From positions 1-46,114 of IMG/VR virus record IMGVR_UViG_3300044996_000047: a DNA stretch of 46,114 nt, one strand, 5' to 3'. Below are positions 31,826-38,636 of this stretch, one piece after another. The notes below the pieces were generated by a model. That model saw nothing but the letters and a program-made list of their open reading frames with translations, was not told where the DNA came from and searched no databases. Source of the DNA: a virus. Both the position numbers and the translations under genes were made by a program. The number at the start of each line of letters is the position of its first letter. The stretch's first letter is position 1.

Positions 31826-31924
31826 GTCTCCTTGGTTGTTTCGGGTTGATCCTTTTCCGCCTTCATCACCACCTATCCTACCTAACGGACCACTGGTCCG
31901 TAAAGAAAAAAATTTCACTATTTT
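31826..31924 (-). promoter_or_regulatory. Duplicated promoter/operator/leader, copy B
   Basis: Same block as copy A with one mismatch: AT-rich stretch, TTTACG (complement 31899-31904), palindrome (31885-31901), TAGGAT (complement 31875-31880), and leader with AACAACCAAGGAGAC. It drives the unit running from 31821 towards 27636. Confidence 0.6.
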
Positions 31925-32034
31925 ACAGCGCGAAATGGCCTGATTCTATTGGCCAAAGTCAAGCTCACGGCGTTTTCACCCCATCAGGAAGCCCAATCCC
32001 TCACCAATCCCCCCGATACCAATGAAATACCCCA
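31925..32034. other. Intergenic stretch before promoter copy B
   Basis: About 110 bases with no convincing frame. It holds only a short inverted repeat (TGGCC...GGCCA near 31940-31960) and an AT-rich end. Confidence 0.5.
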
Positions 32035-32469
32035 TTATATCGTGCGCCTTCCGGTCACTTCCTCCCACGCTCCCACTCCGCCGAAGGGGCGGTCAATGAA
32101 CCGTATCCGGGCGGGGGGTCTACCCTCCCTCACCGGCAGCACCCACCACTCCTCTAGGAGCCGCCCGGACCCTTCCACGGGAGCCGGAACCGTCCGCCGG
32201 GAGAGGGGGGCTTGAAGCATCACCCTCTCCTCCATCGAGGGGGTTTGGACTGGAGCCGGAACCGTCCGCCGGGAAGTGAGCCTGGCCGGGCACTCTAGGT
32301 TGGGGCAGATGAACCGGGAGAGGCCGTTGAATACCATCAGCCTGGTCTTGGTGTCGCAGTGAGGGCACTCCGGGTTCGCCTTCATCCAGGCGAACGGGCT
32401 TTCAGTCGGGGCGGCTCCCGGTGCCGGGTTGGGCTCTGGGGTTTGTGGGAGGGGGGTTGTTCTGCGCAT
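32035..32469 (-). CDS. Zinc-ribbon protein carrying four RRT tags
   Basis: A 144-residue protein in which one zinc ribbon (CPHCDTKTRLM...ICPNLECPARL, residues 37-65) is surrounded by tags: MRRTTPLPQTP at the N-terminus, SRRTVPAPVQTPS and SRRTVPAPVEGSG in the middle, and GRRTI as the last residues. Codons differ between the N-terminal and the middle copies, while the two middle copies are nearly identical in DNA and may be a local duplication. ATG at 32469, overlapping the previous gene by 68 bases. Function unknown. It is the most tag-dense protein and therefore a good entry point to what the tag does. Confidence 0.65.
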   Translation of the reverse strand: MRRTTPLPQTPEPNPAPGAAPTESPFAWMKANPECPHCDTKTRLMVFNGLSRFICPNLECPARLTSRRTVPAPVQTPSMEERVMLQAPLSRRTVPAPVEGSGRLLEEWWVLPVREGRPPARIRFIDRPFGGVGAWEEVTGRRTI

Positions 32470-32809
32470 TGGGCGGAGTGTCCTTGGAAACGAGTGCTTG
32501 AAGCTCGGGGGTGAGATGCACCTGGTATTCAGAGGCGATGGCGCGCATCCTCTTCAGGCATCCCAGGGCCACTGGGAGTTCCACTCCAGAATCTCTCGCT
32601 GCGCGACTGACCTCAATCTCCATAGACTCAATCTCGCGCATCATCTCTTGGTTGAGAGCCTTGGTGAGCATCGCCCCTATCTGGAGCAGGGCTTCATTGG
32701 TGATCCCGCCGGATACGGGCATCAACGCCCCTGCCAGCAGCGTTGCGGCCAGAATGTCGTGGCCCTCAACCGCCCTTTTGTGCCCCACCAGGATTTGGAC
32801 TGGATGCAT
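32402..32809 (-). CDS. Hypothetical helical protein, 135 aa
   Basis: Not recognised. It has a hydrophobic/Ala-rich N-terminal stretch (ILAATLLAGALMPVSG), then long helices (LTKALNQEMMREIESMEIEV) and a Pro-rich tail. ATG after AAGGAGGCTCCAG. It shares a loose C-terminal pattern (LTPELQALV) with the next protein (ISPTLQKMI), so the two may be distant paralogues. Confidence 0.55.
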   Translation of the reverse strand: MHPVQILVGHKRAVEGHDILAATLLAGALMPVSGGITNEALLQIGAMLTKALNQEMMREIESMEIEVSRAARDSGVELPVALGCLKRMRAIASEYQVHLTPELQALVSKDTPPNAQNNPPPTNPRAQPGTGSRPD

Positions 32810-33215
32810 CTGGAGCCTCCTTGGCTTTGAATGGAATGGGGTCTGGCGTTGGCGTGGTCTCCGAAGCCGGGGTGTGGCCGATCATCTTCTGAAGAGTCGG
32901 GGAGATGGCCACCCTGTGAGAGAGAATGGACATCTCCAGAATGTTGAGTTGCAGTCCCGCGTTGGCCACCTGACGGGAGAATTCACGGGGGGTGAGGGGA
33001 AGGGAGAGTTGCCGGATGGTGTCTTTGAGATTGTTGAGGAGGCCGATCTGCTCTTGGTTGGTGATGGCGTGGAAAGAGCCGGCAGCATTCTTGATCACAC
33101 TCTCGTTGAGCGTCTTGGCGGGAATCCTCCCAGTGGCTCCATCGATGACGCGCAGTACCCAATTCCCGTTCTGGTCCTGAACCAGGCTTTCCAGATCAAC
33201 TTGGATGTGTCGCAC
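32766..33215 (-). CDS. Hypothetical helical protein, 149 aa
   Basis: Not recognised. The N-terminus is strand-like (RHIQVDLESLVQDQNGNWVL), the middle helical (LLNNLKDTIRQLS), and the tail Pro/Thr-rich. GTG start preceded by AGAAGGAACAACTGCC. Overlaps the next gene by 44 bases. Confidence 0.55.
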   Translation of the reverse strand: MRHIQVDLESLVQDQNGNWVLRVIDGATGRIPAKTLNESVIKNAAGSFHAITNQEQIGLLNNLKDTIRQLSLPLTPREFSRQVANAGLQLNILEMSILSHRVAISPTLQKMIGHTPASETTPTPDPIPFKAKEAPDASSPNPGGAQKGG

Positions 33216-33298
33216 GGCAGTTGTTCCTTCTCAGGTAGTCTGTTAGTCCACGCGTCAGTTGGTCGATGTCGATGGAGATTGACCTTTCATCCAGCCAG

Positions 33299-33592
33299 CT
33301 ATAGACCAGGGTCTTGTACTGTATTCTCGTTTGGTCTGGGGACGGTGCGCCTGCTTGACGGATTCCCGGCGGGAGACGGTGGTGCTTGGACAGGACTTCC
33401 GGTATCAGGGGTGGGGATTGGGGCCGTGCGCCGCTTGATGTAGGTGACGAAGATTGGCCACGAACAGTCATCGCAGATGAACAACCATTCTCCATTTTCC
33501 AACTGTCTTCCGGTGCGCTCAAATACTTCCCCTTGGCAACGAGGACACTGCACCAGTTGACCGTGGAGTCGGAAACGGGTGAGTTGGGACAT
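33299..33592 (-). CDS. Zinc-ribbon protein with two RRT tags, 97 aa
   Basis: A two-knuckle zinc ribbon (VQCPRCQGEVF...FICDDCSWPIF, residues 14-48) followed by a disordered Pro-rich tail with KRRTAPIPTPDTG and SRRTVPRPNENTV. ATG preceded by AAGGATTGTTCCA. The same plan, ribbon plus RRT tags, is seen in 32035-32469 and 38637-39077. The 84 bases between its stop and the next GTG hold an open frame without a normal start. Confidence 0.65.
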   Translation of the reverse strand: MSQLTRFRLHGQLVQCPRCQGEVFERTGRQLENGEWLFICDDCSWPIFVTYIKRRTAPIPTPDTGSPVQAPPSPAGNPSSRRTVPRPNENTVQDPGL

Positions 33593-33613
33593 TGGAACAA
33601 TCCTTGTTCATTT

Positions 33614-33844
33614 TCATGACTGAGAAGTCCTACAAAACTGATGCGGACACTCCGCAGTAAAGAGGCACGTGGAGCCATCTCCATCGAGATGCTCGCAGGA
33701 TTTTTTCGGAGGCAGGGAGCATCGAGGGCGCTGGGCCTTCTCCATCAACTCCTCTTTGACCCCTTTGGCGGCAGTCTTGCCGATAGGGCGATTGGGTTTC
33801 ACGACGGGAGCTTCACTGATCGGAGGGGTGAGGAAGATGAACAT
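33614..33844 (-). CDS. Cys-rich small protein, 76 aa
   Basis: MFIFLTPPISEAPVV, then a basic middle and a Cys cluster (RCSLPPKKSCEH, STCLFTAECPHQFC), probably zinc-binding. ATG at 33844, with a weak ribosome site (AGGTGTGCG). The family is unknown. Confidence 0.55.
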   Translation of the reverse strand: MFIFLTPPISEAPVVKPNRPIGKTAAKGVKEELMEKAQRPRCSLPPKKSCEHLDGDGSTCLFTAECPHQFCRTSQS

Positions 33845-33860
33845 CGCACACCTGCATTGC

Positions 33861-34262
33861 TCAAACCAGCAACTGTAGGGATGGATCCCCTGGTTTGTGA
33901 TCCCGAATGGTCTCCACCAAGTCTTTGGCGTCTTTGAGACCCAGCCCCATTTTCGCCCGTACCTGCTTGATGGCGCCAATGAGTTGGTTGTTTTGGATAT
34001 AGACAAGCACGGTTTCCATCAAGCCCTTGTCTATCTTGGTTTCCCACTTCTCTCCAAATGAGGGGGCGACTCGCACCATCACCTTCCCGGTCGGCTCAAC
34101 GGCAGCTGCCTGTCGGCTGCTGGGAGGGTTGATCCTTGCGTGAGCATTGATGATGGCCTTGGGATTCTTGCGCGCCACTTCCAAGAGCAGGTCCAACTGC
34201 CCCAATGGGTCGTGGGAGGAACGGCGGACGATGTCGATGGCGGCGGGGTGATTGGATTTCAT
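33861..34262 (-). CDS. Protein with L7/L12 C-terminal-like helical hairpin, 133 aa
   Basis: The last 40 residues (LIGAIKQVRAKMGLGLKDAKDLVE) match the helix-turn-helix of the ribosomal protein bL12 C-terminal domain (IKxVRxxTGLGLKEAKDLVE), the surface that meets translation factors. The rest is a Pro/Arg-containing linker and an unassigned beta segment. It lacks the third helix and last strands of true bL12. ATG overlaps the previous stop (ATGA). Small bacterial proteins of unknown role also carry this motif, so a ribosomal function is only possible. Confidence 0.6.
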   Translation of the reverse strand: MKSNHPAAIDIVRRSSHDPLGQLDLLLEVARKNPKAIINAHARINPPSSRQAAAVEPTGKVMVRVAPSFGEKWETKIDKGLMETVLVYIQNNQLIGAIKQVRAKMGLGLKDAKDLVETIRDHKPGDPSLQLLV

Positions 34263-34597
34263 GACGGGAATCTCACTGTGCGTCGGGGAGAGGAGGGGGA
34301 GAACAGCGCCTTCTCCTCCTTATCCAATTGGGATTTGATTGCACGCCATTGCTCTTCAGCACGTCGGGAGAATGCCATCAGGGTTTGCATTTCCTCTTTC
34401 GTATCGCAAACCGCCTTGACGTTCCAGCGGGCAACCCAAGAATCCCTTGGCAAATCCCCCTCCCAACGAGGCACCCCGTGATAGCAGATGCGGGTGTTGG
34501 TGATCTTGGTGATCCTTCCCAAAAGCATAAACCGTCCCCACTCCGTGCCCGTGGAGTCGAAAAGGATGGCGCCAACTCTGGGAGTCTTGGTGATCAT
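34259..34597 (-). CDS. Hypothetical protein with C-terminal RRTV tag, 112 aa
   Basis: Not recognised. A beta-rich first half (VGAILFDSTGTEWGRFMLL, RICYHGVPRW), an acidic/basic helix, and the last residues SPRRTVRFPS. Start ATG overlaps the stop of the 55-residue gene upstream. Confidence 0.6.
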   Translation of the reverse strand: MITKTPRVGAILFDSTGTEWGRFMLLGRITKITNTRICYHGVPRWEGDLPRDSWVARWNVKAVCDTKEEMQTLMAFSRRAEEQWRAIKSQLDKEEKALFSPSSPRRTVRFPS

Positions 34598-34761
34598 GAC
34601 GGGGTTTTCGGAGTTGGAAAGAAACCTTTGTATTCCTGGAGCAACTGGGAGTCACTCAAGCTCTCCAACCACTCCAGGTATCCTTCTGGATTGGGATGCC
34701 CGTCGGCCAGAACATCCCTGATTTCTGCCATCATCTGGTTACGGTCGGGATTGGTGATCAT
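34594..34761 (-). CDS. Tiny acidic protein, 55 aa
   Basis: Starts MITNPDRNQMMAEIRDVL, ends FFPTPKTPS. It is coupled by ATGA overlaps to genes on both sides, which is why I accept it despite its size. Acidic helix-rich product (EGYLEWLESLSDSQLLQEY). Family unknown. Confidence 0.65.
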   Translation of the reverse strand: MITNPDRNQMMAEIRDVLADGHPNPEGYLEWLESLSDSQLLQEYKGFFPTPKTPS

Positions 34762-35054
34762 GGGGCACTCATGAGGGGAAAAGTCCTTCTACAGTTGGGA
34801 CACTCCACCGTGGGAAAGAGTGGGGTGGTTTGGGGAATGGAGACGCGCATTCGGCAGGACGGGCAGATGAAATGGAGGATTGTTCTTGGTAGGTCATTCC
34901 AAGCTTCTGCCGCCGATGTCTCCGAATCTCGGGTGGGGCCGGCCATAAAGCACTGCGGGCACTTCACCTGGAGATCAAGATTCCCCGTACAGGTCACCAT
35001 CACCGGCTCTTTGGACCGGGAGCATCGAGGATTGGGACAGAATTGGAGTTTCAT
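34758..35054 (-). CDS. Double zinc-ribbon protein, Lar-like N-terminal half
   Basis: 98 residues. The first ribbon with VKCPQCFMAGP and SAAEAWNDL recalls the Lar/restriction-alleviation family (CP.C... then E.AW). A second ribbon (FICPSCRMRV...VECPNCRRTF) follows. Known Lar proteins lessen host type I restriction; the similarity is by pattern only. The C-terminus CRRTFPLMSAP resembles the tag but lies in the ribbon. ATG overlaps the previous small gene stop (ATGA). Confidence 0.6.
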   Translation of the reverse strand: MKLQFCPNPRCSRSKEPVMVTCTGNLDLQVKCPQCFMAGPTRDSETSAAEAWNDLPRTILHFICPSCRMRVSIPQTTPLFPTVECPNCRRTFPLMSAP

Positions 35055-35215
35055 CCCCCGCTCCCCCAAAGAAGATCCAAAGAGACACTCCAGAAAAGGA
35101 ATCCAAGTCCAACCGTCAATCTCCCCCAACCCCAGGTCGCCAGAAGGCAGGGGATCAGCAGCACGGTATCTTTGGAACGGTTGTATCGGAATCGGAATTT
35201 GGAGGGTGTCTTCAC
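35051..35215 (-). CDS. Small membrane protein, 54 aa, first gene of the leftward block
   Basis: GTG start at 35215 (an earlier TTG at 35236 is also possible). A basic N-terminus (VKTPSKFRFRYNRSK) is followed by a hydrophobic stretch (VLLIPCLLATWGWG, LGFLFWSVSLDLLWG) that spans the membrane once or twice. Stop overlaps the next ATG. The recurring GGGGTATATAGGGG element is just upstream. Family unknown. Confidence 0.5.
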   Translation of the reverse strand: MKTPSKFRFRYNRSKDTVLLIPCLLATWGWGRLTVGLGFLFWSVSLDLLWGSGG

Positions 35216-35216
35216 G

Positions 35217-35331
35217 CCCCTATATACCCCTTCCAATGCTTTCCATAACCATCAATCCATTCCCCACTCTCCCCGCCCCCTCTAGTATCCCCTTGAGAGC
35301 CGTAGAAGCTGAAGGCAGGATCAACAATACA
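35217..35331. promoter_or_regulatory. Divergent intergenic region between leftward and rightward blocks
   Basis: Contains GGGGTATATAGGGG (35217-35230, leftward) and, rightward, TTGAGA followed by a 17-base spacer and CAGGAT, a poor match. This is the only divergent switch in the window and so the likely place for divergent promoters, although no strong box pair is seen. Confidence 0.4.
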
Positions 35332-36105
35332 ATGAGCTCAAGAAGGACAGTTCCAATCTCCCCTGCGGCAGTGCTATCTGATGAGGAAAGGGATGGACTT
35401 ATCCGGGCGCAGAATGCCCGCAATAGGGGTGGGCCGCCAAGGGGGGTAAGTCCTAGAAGAAGCTGGGGGAATCCCTATATCCCTCAAAGAAAATCAGATC
35501 GCACCATACCATTTCCAACTGAGCTCGTGGATGAGGACGGGAAGCCCCTAGAGCCGCTGACGCCGGAGGAGTATGCTTTTGTCTTGGAGATGCTGAAGAA
35601 TGGAGGGAATGCAACCAAGGCGTACTGTGTAGCCTATCCCGGAAAGGTGAGGAGGAATGAGGAGGGGAAGGTGTTGAGCTGGGTTGGTTTGGACGCATGC
35701 GCGGTGGTGCGCAGGCCAAGTGTTTCCAAGCACCTGAAAGCAGCGCGGGAGATGTTGTTTGCACAACAGGTGGCCGGCACCGTGGAGCGTCAAGCAATCC
35801 TCTCCGGTCTAGCCCGAGCGAATGCTTTGGATTTTGTTGAGGTGGGGGCGGACGGCACTCCAAAGTACAACTTGGATCCAGAGCACCCCAACGCCATGGC
35901 GATTCGGGGGGTGACCTTTGACGAGTCCTATGACCGTAACGGAATCCTCATCAACCGCAAGACCGGGTTCACCTTGGCGGACCCCGTGAGGGCGATTGAT
36001 ACCCTGAACCGGATGGAGGGGCTGTACAAGGATGAGGGGGGCGGAGAGGGGCGTGTACCAGTCCAAGTCGTGATCAATCTCGGGGACCAAGAAAAGAGCT
36101 TTTGA
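35332..36105 (+). CDS. terS: Terminase small subunit-like protein
   Basis: 257 residues. It begins with the tag MSSRRTVPISPAAV and has a second related stretch KSDRTIPFPTEL. A helix-turn-helix/terminase_2-type segment follows (LKNGGNATKAYCVAYPG... RRPSVSKHLKAAREML), typical of small terminases that bind packaging sites. The C-terminal region, with VTFDESYDRNGIL, resembles other phage small terminases. It precedes the structured gap at 36.15 kb and, further on, the large terminase. DNA recognition is inferred. Confidence 0.75.
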   Translation: MSSRRTVPISPAAVLSDEERDGLIRAQNARNRGGPPRGVSPRRSWGNPYIPQRKSDRTIPFPTELVDEDGKPLEPLTPEEYAFVLEMLKNGGNATKAYCVAYPGKVRRNEEGKVLSWVGLDACAVVRRPSVSKHLKAAREMLFAQQVAGTVERQAILSGLARANALDFVEVGADGTPKYNLDPEHPNAMAIRGVTFDESYDRNGILINRKTGFTLADPVRAIDTLNRMEGLYKDEGGGEGRVPVQVVINLGDQEKSF

Positions 36106-36111
36106 TCCAGT

Positions 36112-36120
36112 CGGGTATAG
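36112..36120 (+). promoter_or_regulatory. CGGGTATAG element (+ strand)
   Basis: Seven bases after the small-terminase stop and just before the structured region. Same motif as on the minus strand but in the rightward direction. If it is a minus-10 element, the transcript would start at about 36125. Confidence 0.4.
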
Positions 36121-36149
36121 AGCGTCAGTGAGAATGGTAGTCATAGGTG

Positions 36150-36620
36150 TTTGGGCTTCTGGCGTTGGGCTGCTTGGCCAACACCATTCCGCCAATGACA
36201 GCCTAACGTCTCCCGGTCGGGAGAACAGAAGCCCGTTTGACTCTCCGGCTCCCCTCGTGCTCTATCGTTCACAAGTGGAGGACTCTGTGCCTCCAGCCAT
36301 GGAGCCTTGCCAATCGCCAATCGGCGGTTTGGCCTGGAGGGAGTCGGCCAAAGGAAACCGCGCAACCCCACGTGGTCGGGGCGACTGCGCGAATGAACGC
36401 CAAACATTCGCCCGTGCCGGCGTCTGGAAGTGGGAACGAGGCCAGTGCAGGCGGGTTGCGCCCGCAAGGTGCCCAGCGGCACTCCAAGTTTGATCTTGGT
36501 TGCACTGGGGGACCACCACCTTCATCCACTCCAAGCCGGGATACCTTCTCCACTGACCGGTCGCAATTGAGCGACGTTCCCCAACCAGGGAAACCGGAGA
36601 AGCCCCGGCACGAGTGGTCA
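36150..36620 (+). ncRNA. Candidate large structured RNA or packaging site
   Basis: About 470 bases without a convincing gene. Open frames on both strands lack domains and natural composition. Perfectly complementary arms are dense: GGGCTTCTG (36153) with CAGAAGCCC (36226), enclosing GTTGG/CCAAC and TCTCCC/GGGAGA hairpins; CCTCGT (36253) with ACGAGG (36436), enclosing TGGAGG/CCTCCA, TTTGGCC/GGCCAAA and CGCGCA/TGCGCG; CCAGTGCA (36442) with TGCACTGG (36500), enclosing GCGGG/CCCGC, GTGCC/GGCAC and CCAAG/CTTGG; and CCACTC-GCCGGG-CTTCTCC (36526-36551) with GGAGAAG-CCCGGC-GAGTGG (36596-36617), enclosing two more hairpins. Successive closed multi-branch domains suit an RNA. A cos/pac DNA site is the alternative. 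Confidence 0.6.
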
Positions 36621-36650
36621 AAGAGAGTGCAAGATGGATGAGGGCTTGCG

Positions 36651-36857
36651 GTGAAAGAGTACGACATGCTGACTGGAAGGTGGGTTGATATCCATCGCCC
36701 GTACCGCGCCAGACCCAACAAGAACGGTTGCCCGCTTTGTCCCAAGAGATGCGGAGGAAGATCAAGTGAAAGTGTGCCTGCGTTGCGATCATCGGACCTG
36801 GTGTCCCAGGGTAAGCCGCCCACCGCTGGGCTTTTGCGAAAACTTCCGGCGGGATGA
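36651..36857 (+). CDS. Small Cys-containing protein, 68 aa
   Basis: GTG start after GAGGGCTTGCG. MKEYDMLTGRWVDIHRPY, then CPLCPKRCGG, a short zinc-type motif. Its last 90 or so bases overlap the next gene in another frame and look less protein-like, so the functional part may be short. Family unknown. Confidence 0.45.
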   Translation: MKEYDMLTGRWVDIHRPYRARPNKNGCPLCPKRCGGRSSESVPALRSSDLVSQGKPPTAGLLRKLPAG

Positions 36858-36975
36858 TCAGTCGAAAGCGCTGTTGATCTTCCTTGGGTGGTTGGGCTTC
36901 CTGGTGATAGTGGGGCTGATGTGCTACATCATCGCCACCTGCGAGCCGATTGATTGCGTGGGAGTTGGACGATGA
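36766..36975 (+). CDS. Zinc-motif membrane protein, 69 aa
   Basis: GTG start with GGAGGAAGATCAA upstream. The N-terminal Cys group (KVCLRCDHRTWCP, GFCENF) is followed by one transmembrane helix (ALLIFLGWLGFLVIVGLMCYII) and a Cys-rich end. Overlaps the next ATG by ATGA. Family unknown. Confidence 0.6.
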   Translation: MKVCLRCDHRTWCPRVSRPPLGFCENFRRDDQSKALLIFLGWLGFLVIVGLMCYIIATCEPIDCVGVGR

Positions 36976-37316
36976 AGTGCTACCTGTGCAACACGGAGAT
37001 GACGCCGCACCCAATGGCGAAGGATGCGGTGGGGTGCAACAACCGGGATTGCCTACTTTGGTTTGCCCGCATCCCCGGAGACGCCTACAAGCAGCTGCTG
37101 GAGAAGGTGGAGAATACTCGTGGAGCAAGAGCCAAGTGGCTCCGGGAGATACTCACTCACCCCGGCGGCGGTTCCTTGTGCGGGCTTGAGTATCTCCAAG
37201 CCATCAGGATGGCCGCTGATCTACTGGACACCCCTGATCACGAGTTGGCAAAGGGCACGAGCGTAGAGTTGCGCCAACTCCACTCCCGCCTCAAGTTCCA
37301 TCTGGATCGCAAGTAG
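36972..37316 (+). CDS. Zinc-finger-type small protein, 114 aa
   Basis: Starts MKCYLCNTEM with the second pair in VGCNNRDC, a short zinc knuckle, followed by helices (AYKQLLEKVENTRGARAKWL; LEYLQAIRMAADLL). Stop overlaps the large-terminase GTG by one base (TAGTG). Unknown; its position suggests a role with terminase. Confidence 0.6.
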   Translation: MKCYLCNTEMTPHPMAKDAVGCNNRDCLLWFARIPGDAYKQLLEKVENTRGARAKWLREILTHPGGGSLCGLEYLQAIRMAADLLDTPDHELAKGTSVELRQLHSRLKFHLDRK

Positions 37317-38623
37317 TGTCCAATCGCCCGCCACCGGGAGCAGGCAGACCCTACCGCAAGGTGGTGGTTGACTCCTCTGCTTGGAAGAAGAATCCGGCGC
37401 AGTTGAGGGTCATCAGCAACATTCTCTGCGACCCCGGCTTCACCAGCATCCTCCTTTCGGGCGGCTCCCGATCTGGCAAGACGTTCTTGCTGTTGTATGC
37501 GATGGTGGTGAGGGCTTTGAAGCACCAATCCCGCCACCTCATCTTCCGCAAATACTTCAACCACGCCAAGCTCTCCATCTGGCATGAGACGCTGCCCAAG
37601 GTGATGAGCGTCTGCTTCCCCGGACTCCCCTACCACCGCAACGCCAACGACTTCTTCTATGAGTTCAAGAACGGCAGTACCATTTGGTTGGCCGGCTTGG
37701 ATCAGAAGGAACGCACGGAGAAGGTGCTGGGGCGCGAGTTCAGTACGGGGTTGTTTGACGAGTGTAGTGAGATGGGATTCAGTGAGGTCCAGACGGCAAG
37801 CACCCGGTTGGCGGAGAAGAACCCACTACGCAAGATGCGGTACTACACGTGCAATCCTCCAGGCAAGCAGCATTGGTCATACAAGCTGTTCTATCGCCAC
37901 CTGAACCCGATTGACCTTCAGCCCGTCCACAACCCGGATTCCTACGCCTATGACACGATGAATCCAGAAGACAACGTGGATAACATCGACAAGGATTACA
38001 TCGACAACATTCTCAAGCCGCTATCGTACCGGGCACGGATGCGCTATTGGAAGGGGTTGTGGCTGGATGACGTTCCTGGCGCCCTCTGGACTGGAGACAT
38101 GATTGAAAAGACTCGGGTTGCCTCTGCCCCAGATACGTTGGAGTGGGTGGACGTTGGGGTTGATCCCGGAGTGAGTACCGGGGAGAAGTCTGACGCAACG
38201 GGTATCGTGACGGTTGGTTGGCGGTTGGGACACTGCTACGTTCTGAAGGACTCCACGCTGAAAGGCTCCCCGCTGGCTTGGGGCACCAAGGTCATCGATG
38301 ACTATGAGGAGCTTCAGGCGGATAGCGTGGTGGGGGAAGTCAACAACGGCGGGGACTTGGTTGAGAGCAACGTCCGGGCGATTGATCCTCACGTCAAGTT
38401 CATCAAGGTCCACGCATCGAGGGGCAAGGCTATCCGGGCGGAGCCGGTTGCAAACCTGATGGAGCAGGGGAAGTTCCACGTGGTTGGACAATGGCCGGAC
38501 CTTGAAGCAGAGATGACGGGTTGGGTGGACGGCTGCGGCTGGTCCCCGAATCGGATGGATGCTATGGTGTGGGCGGCTTGGAGGCGCATGACCGTCAAGA
38601 AGCGTGCCCGGAGTCTTGGATGA
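37316..38623 (+). CDS. terL: Terminase large subunit
   Basis: ATPase-nuclease that packages DNA. Seen: Walker A GGSRSGKT near residue 50, Walker B TGLFDECSEM near 145 with the catalytic Glu, the coupling motif TCNPPGKQHW, and nuclease acidic residues in VDVGVDPGVS, VVGEVNNGGDLV and PNRMDAMVWA. 435 residues, normal for the family. The GTG start overlaps the previous stop. Confidence 0.93.
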   Translation: MSNRPPPGAGRPYRKVVVDSSAWKKNPAQLRVISNILCDPGFTSILLSGGSRSGKTFLLLYAMVVRALKHQSRHLIFRKYFNHAKLSIWHETLPKVMSVCFPGLPYHRNANDFFYEFKNGSTIWLAGLDQKERTEKVLGREFSTGLFDECSEMGFSEVQTASTRLAEKNPLRKMRYYTCNPPGKQHWSYKLFYRHLNPIDLQPVHNPDSYAYDTMNPEDNVDNIDKDYIDNILKPLSYRARMRYWKGLWLDDVPGALWTGDMIEKTRVASAPDTLEWVDVGVDPGVSTGEKSDATGIVTVGWRLGHCYVLKDSTLKGSPLAWGTKVIDDYEELQADSVVGEVNNGGDLVESNVRAIDPHVKFIKVHASRGKAIRAEPVANLMEQGKFHVVGQWPDLEAEMTGWVDGCGWSPNRMDAMVWAAWRRMTVKKRARSLG

Positions 38624-38636
38624 GGTAAAGAGGAGT

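Noticed and set aside
33216-33298. A small gene between 33.2 and 33.3 kb
   Set aside because: The open frame has no ATG, GTG or TTG start and no ribosome site, so I left it as intergenic.
36442-36520. A tRNA or tmRNA-like domain (closed stem with three hairpins and CCA nearby)
   Set aside because: The middle hairpin has a four-base loop instead of seven, the T-like loop has six bases, and no discriminator-CCA follows the closing stem.
36106-36650. Group I intron
   Set aside because: No interrupted reading frame on either side and no recognisable P7 core; the neighbouring genes are complete.
36128-37128. Open frames on both strands across the gap after the small terminase
   Set aside because: The proteins have no motif and low-complexity composition, they contradict one another, and the minus-strand frame runs antisense to better-supported plus-strand genes.
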